From: Candidatus Hydrogenedens terephthalaticus JGI OTU-1
GTDB lineage: Bacteria; Hydrogenedentota; Hydrogenedentia; Hydrogenedentales; Hydrogenedentaceae
Direction of reading: 5' to 3'
Assembly (NCBI GenBank): GCA_000493945.1
Contig: AWNW01000039.1
Location: forward strand, 1 to 26,736
DNA length: 26,736 bases
This document shows positions 1 through 6,685 of this stretch, in pieces. Position numbers and translations under genes: made by a program. The first letter of the stretch is position 1; each line of letters begins with the position of its first letter. The notes beneath the pieces were generated by a model, which was not told the DNA's origin, made no database searches, and saw only the letters and a program-made list of their open reading frames with translations.

Positions 1-95
1 AATGTTAATTGCAGCACCTCACATTTTGCCGATGGCGTTTCATACAAAGCACGCTTGTTTATATCGAACCGTGCACGCGAAGTCGCTGGCGTCCC
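1..95 (-). repeat. 95-bp inverted repeat, left copy
   Basis: The reverse complement of bases 1-95 is identical base for base to 6591-6685. Base 96 no longer matches. The left copy begins at the very first base of the window, so the true repeat may be longer or the window may start at a contig end. It encodes the last residues of the N-terminal glycosidase part. Confidence 0.97.
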
Positions 96-2552
96 TTCAT
101 CAGACATTACAAAGTAAAACGGTTTATTCTCTACATTCCGTTCTAACACAGGCACAGATTCGGCAGTAGATGTATAAGAATCAGCCCGCAGCTGCAATGC
201 CCATGCCTCCAAATTGGAGATGGTTTGTCCCTTCTCACGAAGGTTTATCAATGCATTCCGTTGTTCATCACTCAATTGAATTACATCCGATATTTTTTCC
301 GGCACAAGCCCATAGATATAGACTTTTCCACCAAGATTTGCATATTGCGACAATTTTTCTACAGAGGTGGAACGCAAAAATTGACTGGATGAAAGAATAA
401 AAACTTTGAAATTAAGTTCATGTATCTTTACACCTTCCGTAGACACTTCTGTCTTTGCTAAAGAATCTTCATCCATAATAATGTAATCAATATGATGCTT
501 CCTCAAAAAATTCTGGACATTCCAGTAGGCATTGGCTACTTGCTTGGCTGTGGGTAAATCCAATTGATAACCAATATAGGCATGGGTTGTCGTCGCAGGA
601 TGAATAATAGCGACTTCTACTTTATGATTACCTCGAGAAAGAAGCCAGCACAGACGCGAAGTATAATCTGCCAATGTCTTGTAATGCACAAAATAAGGCT
701 GTCTCCAGCCTGTATCCGGCGGAGCCCATTCCCAATAAGAACCATGGATGGAATAATAAATGGCATGAGGGTCGAATAGAGTAGCACCATCCAAAACCCA
801 CGGATGCAACAGAACCGCAATCTCTTCAATGGTCTGTCCCCAGCCACTGGAATGGAAAACCTCCGCCCAAACTCGAGGCCTTTTATAAAGGTCAGCCATA
901 GATTGATGTGGTTTGCAATCACCATCCATGTCATTACCAGGAACGGAATAATATCGCATCGTTTTAAAGTAATCTACATAATAAGACTCCCCACGAAATG
1001 GGTCTGCATTTCTAACTGTCTGGTCATAACCGCAAAGCATGCCGTATTTCTCATGCCATTGATATAGCGGAATAAAAAACGCTTCTTCTGCTAATGACGC
1101 AGCAACATTGGCAGCATCACATCGAACTTTTACAGTGCTCGGCGCTGTTTCACTACCAAAACGGTCTGTCACATCCTCAAACAAAGCGGGCAAATAATCC
1201 AGAATATCATAGCCCTTCCGTTTCTTAAATTCCTCCATAAACAAATACGAGAAACGCGGTGTCGGTGGAAATTCATCCTGAAACGAACCCGCTATCGTTT
1301 TGCCTAATTCTTCCGGAAAACGGCGTTCAATTTCACCATGAAGTTTATCCAGTAAAGCATGGCATGCCGCAGGATTGTGATAATCAAAACCTGCAGGCAC
1401 TGTATAGAAAAGTTCCAGCTGATAATTTCCCTCTGGCACATCTACTGTAAAATTGCGTTCGGATATATTTATCGGAATACGACTGACACGAACCACAGGT
1501 GTTCCGAGTGCATGTAAAGCCTTCCCTCCATCCATATTGTTTACTCTATCCCACGGCGAACAACCCAACGGACCTATAACAACGGCGGGCTTCCAGCTTT
1601 CATCATTAAAATCTATATTTAACCAGTTTGGCACTTCCTCTAACGCAATACGCCATTGGTTATCACTTAAAAGAACTTTATCATCCATCCGTAATGAGAA
1701 AATCAATCCACCCGGTCCCCCTAAATTTGTCCCATGAATAGCAATTACATTTTTTCCTGCCTGTAAATATGGAAGCACATCAAACACCTCCGCAGTTTCC
1801 CATCCATCGGTATCATAGACTAACTCGTTTCCAATCCGTTTCCCGTTAATATAAAGTTCATAACCATTATCGCAAGAAATTGTCACAACGGCTTTCGGAG
1901 GGAGTTCCGTTAGCTCAAATACTCTTCGGAAATACACATTCGAAGTGTTCTCTGCGTTCTTACTTCCCCAAATCCATTCGGGTGGGGTATCTGAAGGAGT
2001 AGTATTTTCAACCAACTTTTCCGAACGGAAAAGAGCCAAAGGATTTCCTTCCGCAGGTGTTTCTATGGTTATCGCACCGGGACCTGTTACCTCCTTTACA
2101 AATCGTTTGAGGGCTATCCCCCGATATTCCGGGTTATCACGAACAACGCGTGCCTGTAAACCTGCTCCCGAAAAACCCAACTGGTCATAAAACCAAATCC
2201 GTACCCCAACCTGTTTCGCTACTTGAAGTGTATATGCAAACAAATCCCACCACTCATCCGTCAAAAATAACGGGTCATCGGGAGCACTACCGTATAACGG
2301 TCCTGATGGAGCCAAATTCAGAATAATGGCGTTGTGAATGCCTCCCTTAACCAATTCCTGTAATTGCCATGTGATTCCCTCTTTCGTAACCTTGCCCCCA
2401 CTCCACCACCATATAGGTACCGGCGAAAAATCAGGCTTTGCTTCAACAAATTCCTTATATATCCATTCCTGCCCATCTGAAAAAACAGAACCGTTTAATA
2501 GAATTATGAACAAGAAAATGGATAAAGAAAATATCGAAAAAAATCGCTTCAT
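1..2552 (-). CDS. GH106-like secreted glycoside hydrolase, N-terminal part (runs off left edge)
   Basis: Probable extracytoplasmic glycosidase related to the GH106 alpha-L-rhamnosidase group; the substrate is not certain. The minus-strand frame is open for 850 codons from ATG 2552 to the edge. It starts with a signal peptide (MKRFFS, then a hydrophobic stretch to about residue 24) and has an SD-like AAGGAAATAAGG upstream. The N-terminal barrel signature PIWWWSGGKVTKEGI lies near residue 48. A galactose-binding-like beta-sandwich (WIWGS, then YELYINGKRIG) is inserted near residues 188-290. Barrel sequence resumes with SFQDEFPPTPRFSYLF and KKRKGYDILDYLP near residues 425-450, where GH106-type enzymes carry acidic residues. 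The frame is cut at base 1, but its last 95 bases recur at 6591-6685, where the coding sense continues into the plus-strand fragment. The full protein would be 1,586 residues. Family call is good at fold level; specificity is unknown. Confidence 0.8.
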   Translation of the reverse strand, partial: MKRFFSIFSLSIFLFIILLNGSVFSDGQEWIYKEFVEAKPDFSPVPIWWWSGGKVTKEGITWQLQELVKGGIHNAIILNLAPSGPLYGSAPDDPLFLTDEWWDLFAYTLQVAKQVGVRIWFYDQLGFSGAGLQARVVRDNPEYRGIALKRFVKEVTGPGAITIETPAEGNPLALFRSEKLVENTTPSDTPPEWIWGSKNAENTSNVYFRRVFELTELPPKAVVTISCDNGYELYINGKRIGNELVYDTDGWETAEVFDVLPYLQAGKNVIAIHGTNLGGPGGLIFSLRMDDKVLLSDNQWRIALEEVPNWLNIDFNDESWKPAVVIGPLGCSPWDRVNNMDGGKALHALGTPVVRVSRIPINISERNFTVDVPEGNYQLELFYTVPAGFDYHNPAACHALLDKLHGEIERRFPEELGKTIAGSFQDEFPPTPRFSYLFMEEFKKRKGYDILDYLPALFEDVTDRFGSETAPSTVKVRCDAANVAASLAEEAFFIPLYQWHEKYGMLCGYDQTVRNADPFRGESYYVDYFKTMRYYSVPGNDMDGDCKPHQSMADLYKRPRVWAEVFHSSGWGQTIEEIAVLLHPWVLDGATLFDPHAIYYSIHGSYWEWAPPDTGWRQPYFVHYKTLADYTSRLCWLLSRGNHKVEVAIIHPATTTHAYIGYQLDLPTAKQVANAYWNVQNFLRKHHIDYIIMDEDSLAKTEVSTEGVKIHELNFKVFILSSSQFLRSTSVEKLSQYANLGGKVYIYGLVPEKISDVIQLSDEQRNALINLREKGQTISNLEAWALQLRADSYTSTAESVPVLERNVENKPFYFVMSDEGTPATSRARFDINKRALYETPSAKCEVLQLT

Positions 2553-2596
2553 ACCTTATTTCCTTATTTTAAAGTTTTGAATTATTACGAATGTTT

Positions 2597-2625
2597 ATAA
2601 TAACAAAGCAAGGTCTTCTTATCAA
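2597..2625 (-). promoter_or_regulatory. sigma70-like promoter for the glycosidase gene
   Basis: Reading the minus strand, TTGATA (2625-2620) is followed after exactly 17 bases by TATTAT (2602-2597). This places transcription start about 35-40 bases before the ATG at 2552. Motif match only. Confidence 0.45.
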
Positions 2626-2708
2626 GAAAAGAGTTATGGAGGAAATTTCACAACATATACGATTTGTTAATTAGAATTTTATCGAAAATAAATAAGACTA
2701 TTAGTAGA

Positions 2709-3560
2709 TTATGGGATAGGAAGGTGCCATGTAGCCGAATACACTTCCTCCGCAGGACCTTCTTGATAGACATAATCGTCTTCTGCCCATTCAATAGTAA
2801 GCAACCCATGAACAAGATGCACATTCACCTTTCGGTCGGTGCGATTTGTTATCATTGAAGCGAGGGCTGAGGCACAAGAACCACTACCACTTGCCATAGT
2901 AATTCCACTACCCCGCTCCCAGATACGCATGACAATATTGGAACGGTCAATGATGGAAACAAATTCAACATTGGTCCTTTGAGGAAACAGATAGTGATTT
3001 TCAATCTTCGGTCCTAACTCCGCCACAGGTGCTTCGGTTGCGTCCGGAACAAATATAACCGCATGCGGATTGCCAATATTAACCGCCGTAATGTAAATGA
3101 CTTCCCCTTCTACATCAATCGGCTCTTCAATAACCTGTCCTGAAGGACCTACCATAGGAATTCGGGAACGCTCAAAACTCGGTTTACCCATACACGAACG
3201 GACAGATTTTACCTTGCCATTTTCTATATTCAAAACAACACGATTTGGACCGGCTAAAGTCTCTATAACAAAATCCGTCTTATGTGTCAGTCCTCGTTCA
3301 TAAACATACTTTGCAAAACAACGAATACCATTCCCGCAGGTCTCCGCTTCACTACCATCTGCATTAAAAATACGCATCTTAAAATCGGCTGTTTCAGAAG
3401 CAAGGATTAGAATAATCCCGTCCGCACCTGCCCCTAAATGACGATGGCTCATTCGCCGCGATAATTCCGGGATATTCTCTGTAGGCAAACCACCCCGTGC
3501 ATCAATATACAAATAATCATTACCCAACCCATGCATCTTCGTAAAAACAAGCTGATTCAT
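2709..3560 (-). CDS. dapF: diaminopimelate epimerase
   Basis: Converts LL- to meso-diaminopimelate in lysine and peptidoglycan synthesis, in the cytoplasm. At 283 residues it has normal family length. The N-terminal half carries the substrate-loop GAGADG (residues 44-49) and NADGSEAETCGNGIRCF, with the first catalytic cysteine at C75. The C-terminal half carries NIGNPHAVIF and WERGSGITMASGSGSC. In well-studied DapF proteins this last motif reads ACGTG, with the second catalytic cysteine; here the equivalent residue 224 is serine, and the nearest cysteine is C229. Either this is a natural variant or its catalysis is altered. The gene lies downstream of ddl on the same strand with a 242-base spacer, so a separate promoter is likely. 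The ATG has AAAGGAT upstream at a longish spacing. Confidence 0.93.
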   Translation of the reverse strand: MNQLVFTKMHGLGNDYLYIDARGGLPTENIPELSRRMSHRHLGAGADGIILILASETADFKMRIFNADGSEAETCGNGIRCFAKYVYERGLTHKTDFVIETLAGPNRVVLNIENGKVKSVRSCMGKPSFERSRIPMVGPSGQVIEEPIDVEGEVIYITAVNIGNPHAVIFVPDATEAPVAELGPKIENHYLFPQRTNVEFVSIIDRSNIVMRIWERGSGITMASGSGSCASALASMITNRTDRKVNVHLVHGLLTIEWAEDDYVYQEGPAEEVYSATWHLPIP

Positions 3561-3802
3561 TTCTATCTATCCTTTTACACCTTTTCATTCATTCAAGTAG
3601 AACCACCAAATAAAACAACGCAAATATTATAGAACTTTCTACAATTGTTAGCAACAATGAAAAGACAAAGTGTTATCTATATCATATATTTGTTCAGAAA
3701 ATTTAAGACACTCGACTTGTCATACCCCAAAAACATATATTCTTCATTACCGGTTTCTTTCAACAGGGTTACATATCAAATCTATTTTGAACAATATCCT
3801 AT
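3561..3802. other. spacer between ddl and dapF with a small hairpin
   Basis: No open frame with a start and ribosome site was found in these 242 bases. A short perfect inverted repeat, ATTGTT-AGC-AACAAT at 3644-3658, lies about 90 bases upstream of the dapF start. It could be an operator or a weak hairpin; nothing decides between these. Confidence 0.3.
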
Positions 3803-4819
3803 TTAAATTCTCTTCTTGATCGCATATTCAACAAATTTCTGAACCATCTGTTCGTAACTGATACCTGCACATTTTGCTTCCTGCGGGTATAAAGATGTAG
3901 GTGTTAACCCCGGAATAGGGTTTATCTCGATCCAGACGGGTCCTTCTTCATCAATAATAAAATCGCTCCGACTCCATGTGGAACAGCCTATTGCCTGATG
4001 TGCCTGCAGAGCCATTTCTTGAACCTTTCGGGTTTGTTCCGGGTCAATGGGTGCCGGTGTAATTTCCTCAGTAGCACCCGGCGTATACTTCGCTGTATAG
4101 TCAAAGAACGAACTCGTTTTAGGGCAAATCTCCGTAACAGGCAAAGCACGCGGAGGGACTCCTTCTTCACAATCCCACACCCCACATGTAACCTCACGCC
4201 CCTTTATAAACTTTTCCGCCAGCACCTCATTGTCCCACTCCAAAGCCTGCTCAACCCCTTCGAGAAAAGTCTTTGCATCACCGGCTATTGTAACCCCTAC
4301 ACTGGAACCTTGAGATGACGGTTTTACAACCGCAGGGAATCCCAATTCATTCTCCACACGAAAAACAGAATCGGAACGGTCCCATATCCAGGTATCCTGA
4401 CGAAAAACAATATGCTCAGCCACACGGATACCCGCCATCTTAGCGACCGCTTTAGAACGCACCTTATTCATCGCAAGAGCACATGCAGCACAGTTAGAGC
4501 CTGTATACGGGATATGTAGCCAATCGAGCAATCCCTGAATGCGTCCATCCTCACCAAAAGCACCATGAAGTGCATTAAAAGCCACCTGTATTCCCATCCT
4601 TTTCAGTTCAACAAGGGCTTCTTCCGTTTTCAATATCTTTTTCTCTGGAAATTCCCAATTGAAATTGCGATGAATAATAATAGGTATAGGCTCATACTCC
4701 GTTGTGCTTAATGCACGCACCACACCTTCCCCCGATAAAAGCGATATTTCATGCTCCGAACTAATCCCTCCCATCAACACAGCTACCCGTATCGGATTAA
4801 AGGAATTTTCATTTTTCAT
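3803..4819 (-). CDS. ddl: D-alanine--D-alanine ligase
   Basis: ATP-grasp enzyme that makes D-Ala-D-Ala for the peptidoglycan stem peptide, in the cytoplasm. At 338 residues it has typical length. The N-terminal signature VAVLMGGISSEHEISLLSGE is clear, followed by ALHGAFGEDGRIQGLLD and IPYTGS. The ATP-binding PAVVKPSSQGSSVGV, the omega-loop region FFDYTAKYTPG, and the C-terminal Mg/ATP site RSDFIIDEEGPVWIEINPIPG then follow. The usual EINT-PG reads EINPIPG here, a mild change. The ATG at 4819 is preceded by TTAGGAAAA. Divergent from the GLUG-repeat gene; dapF follows on the same strand. Confidence 0.95.
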   Translation of the reverse strand: MKNENSFNPIRVAVLMGGISSEHEISLLSGEGVVRALSTTEYEPIPIIIHRNFNWEFPEKKILKTEEALVELKRMGIQVAFNALHGAFGEDGRIQGLLDWLHIPYTGSNCAACALAMNKVRSKAVAKMAGIRVAEHIVFRQDTWIWDRSDSVFRVENELGFPAVVKPSSQGSSVGVTIAGDAKTFLEGVEQALEWDNEVLAEKFIKGREVTCGVWDCEEGVPPRALPVTEICPKTSSFFDYTAKYTPGATEEITPAPIDPEQTRKVQEMALQAHQAIGCSTWSRSDFIIDEEGPVWIEINPIPGLTPTSLYPQEAKCAGISYEQMVQKFVEYAIKKRI

Positions 4820-4882
4820 AATATATTTTCCTAAGACAAAAGAAAGGATAAATTTTTAATAAGGGGTACAATTATGGGATAG

Positions 4883-4912
4883 ATTTTATCATTTGCTTCG
4901 CTAACATCTCAA
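4883..4912 (-). promoter_or_regulatory. candidate promoter for ddl
   Basis: On the minus strand TTGAGA (4912-4907) and TAAAAT (4888-4883) are separated by 18 bases. They would give a leader of roughly 55-60 bases before the ddl ATG. Motif match only. Confidence 0.35.
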
Positions 4913-4987
4913 TATTGTCCAATTCTGGATATGGTGCCCTATAAAAAAATTTTTTCATAAAATCATGAAGTATATTTGAAATTAAAT

Positions 4988-4996
4988 TGATATAAT
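4988..4996 (+). promoter_or_regulatory. extended -10 promoter for the GLUG-repeat gene
   Basis: TGATATAAT is a perfect extended -10 element (TGnTATAAT). No convincing -35 lies 17 bases upstream, which fits an extended -10 promoter. Start would be near 5003, giving a leader of about 23 bases that holds a strong AAGGAG ribosome site. Confidence 0.5.
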
Positions 4997-5025
4997 GTTA
5001 TGAGTAGAAGAAAAGGAGAGTAGAA

Positions 5026-6357
5026 ATGGAAAAATTAATGAGAACGCTTGGGAGTGTACTAATTCTAATCATTCTTATACAGGGGTATTCTGAAGCGGAA
5101 GGAATACCCATTTTTACTGTCGAACAATTACAGAAGATTGGAAGAGACCCTGATTATCCAATAAATGGCAGCTACTACCTGGCTAATGATATTGATGCTA
5201 CAGAAACTCAATATTGGAATAATAGGGAAGGTTTTCGCCCTATCGGTCGTCGGGATAAGCAATTATTTGAGGGTATCACAGGTTGGGTTCGGAAACAGTT
5301 TCAGTTCTATTGCCAGGAATTTGAAGGGACTTTCGATGGAAAAGGACATAAGATTTCGGGGTTACATATTGTTCCTAAAAAAGAAGAAGCAGAGTTTATA
5401 GGTCTTTTTGCGTTGATAGGGGAAAAGGGTTGCGTTAGGAATTTGATTATTGAAAATGTCTATATAGAAGATAACGACCCATTGGGTATAAGTTTGTTAG
5501 GGACGGTTGCCGGAGAAAATAAAGGAATAATAGAGAATGTCCATACATCCGGAAATCTTTACGGCTTAAGTTATATTGGAGGCATTGTAGGGGGTAATTA
5601 TAACGAGATAAAGGAATGCTCTTCCTCTTGTAATATAAAAGGAGAATGGGCAATTGGAGGAATATCAGGGAAAAATACGAGTTCTATAAGCCATTGTTCC
5701 TTTTCAGGTACTATAACCCCAAATCATATTATTAGTCGTGCATACGAGGGAATATATATGGGGGGAATCATAGGTTCAAATTATCTTGAAGTAGGTAAAA
5801 TATCTTACTGTTATTCTACAGGGTCCATTGAAGGGAAGGAATATATAGGCGGATTAGTCGGTGTAAATTCAGGTGAAGTATTTAATTGCTATGCTACGGG
5901 GTCCGTAAAAGGTGTTGAGTTTGTTGGAGGATTTGTAGGAAAAAATTTAGGAAAAATAAACAACTGTTACAGTAAAGGAAATGTCCAAGGAGATAATAGT
6001 GTTGGGGGTTTTGTAGGTCAAAATGTTTTTGATGATAGATATCAACAATGGATAGGGATAATACCTTATGGCACTATTATAAACTGCTATTCTACAGGTA
6101 AGGTAGAAGGCAAAAAGGATTTCGGTGGTTTCGTCGGACTTAATAAACCTGCATGCACAATATTGTCATGCTTTTGGGACAAAGAAACCTCCACTTTGGA
6201 TCTATCTGCGGGCGGTGTTGGAAAAACAACTATAGAGATGATGCAACAAAAGACATACGAAGATGAAGTTTGGTGTTTTGAATCCATCTGGAAGATAGAC
6301 GAAAACAACTCCTACCCATATCTTATATGGGAAAAAGAAAACAGCAAAAAGCAGTAA
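5026..6357 (+). CDS. secreted GLUG-repeat protein
   Basis: A probable surface or secreted protein of unknown role. A signal peptide is visible (MEKLMRT, hydrophobic LGSVLILIILIQGY, then SEAEG). The N-terminal part resembles the start of many GLUG proteins (TVEQLQKIGRDPDYPINGSY, then the YYLANDID type). From about residue 190 to 370 there are repeats of the GLUG kind (IGGLVGVNSGEVFNCYATG, VGGFVGKNLGKINNCYSKG, FGGFVGLN). The C-terminal tail has the usual closing block of this family (T-x-EMMQQKTYED-x-VW-F plus YPYLIWE). GLUG repeats are thought to form a beta-solenoid and occur in adhesin- or protease-associated surface proteins. The ATG is set by AAGGAGAG five bases upstream. It stands alone on this strand. 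Confidence 0.85.
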   Translation: MEKLMRTLGSVLILIILIQGYSEAEGIPIFTVEQLQKIGRDPDYPINGSYYLANDIDATETQYWNNREGFRPIGRRDKQLFEGITGWVRKQFQFYCQEFEGTFDGKGHKISGLHIVPKKEEAEFIGLFALIGEKGCVRNLIIENVYIEDNDPLGISLLGTVAGENKGIIENVHTSGNLYGLSYIGGIVGGNYNEIKECSSSCNIKGEWAIGGISGKNTSSISHCSFSGTITPNHIISRAYEGIYMGGIIGSNYLEVGKISYCYSTGSIEGKEYIGGLVGVNSGEVFNCYATGSVKGVEFVGGFVGKNLGKINNCYSKGNVQGDNSVGGFVGQNVFDDRYQQWIGIIPYGTIINCYSTGKVEGKKDFGGFVGLNKPACTILSCFWDKETSTLDLSAGGVGKTTIEMMQQKTYEDEVWCFESIWKIDENNSYPYLIWEKENSKKQ

Positions 6358-6590
6358 ATCCCCTTGGCGCAAATTAACATAACAGTAGAAACCTATAATT
6401 TTTCACCCCAACAGACACCATATATTCTTTTACACCTCTTCCTTGCAATTAATCCTGCTATTATTAACATCCTCCGTGTCCTATATAGTTCATTTCTCAT
6501 AACAAAAAATCCTTGCTCTACCTGTAGAAGAATCCTCACCGATTCGGAGGATTTGGGATCTGTGGAGAGAATGGGACCTATGGGACAGAT
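6358..6590. other. spacer between GLUG gene and glycosidase C-terminal part
   Basis: This stretch has no convincing gene; short open frames on both strands overlap each other and lack ribosome sites. It holds an interrupted stem at 6531-6553 (AATCCT / AGGATT with inner CCG / CGG). That stem is followed directly by a 9-bp-period repeat that runs into the 95-bp inverted repeat. There is no T-run after the stem, so it is not a classical terminator. Confidence 0.5.
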
Positions 6591-6598
6591 GGGACGCC
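6554..6598 (+). repeat. 9-bp-period minisatellite ending at the 95-bp repeat
   Basis: Five consecutive 9-base units are visible: TGGGATCTG, TGGAGAGAA, TGGGACCTA, TGGGACAGA and TGGGACGCC. The last unit overlaps the first bases of the 95-bp inverted repeat. It is the same repeat type as the longer array at 19615-19749. Confidence 0.75.
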
Positions 6599-6685
6599 AG
6601 CGACTTCGCGTGCACGGTTCGATATAAACAAGCGTGCTTTGTATGAAACGCCATCGGCAAAATGTGAGGTGCTGCAATTAACATT
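6591..6685 (+). repeat. 95-bp inverted repeat, right copy
   Basis: Exact reverse complement of bases 1-95. Read in the glycosidase frame it gives GTPATSRARFDINKRALYET and onward, then continues without interruption into the C-terminal fragment. The left boundary (6590/6591) falls inside the TGGGAC minisatellite. Confidence 0.97.

Noticed and set aside
170..2190. Several plus-strand frames of 60-105 codons at the left end
   Set aside because: They are shadows of the minus-strand glycosidase frame, which stays open for 850 codons and carries a signal peptide and family motifs.
4943..4956. AAAAAAATTTTTT palindrome as a bidirectional terminator
   Set aside because: It lies in a divergent promoter region, not after genes, and has no GC stem.
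6364..6677. Overlapping small frames on both strands in the spacer before the glycosidase C-terminal part
   Set aside because: They lack ribosome sites, run through the minisatellite and the 95-bp repeat, and have no recognisable sequence.
1..6685. Composite transposon or insertion sequence bounded by the 95-bp inverted repeats
   Set aside because: No transposase or integrase is encoded between the repeats. The repeat is glycosidase coding sequence and the cargo is housekeeping genes.
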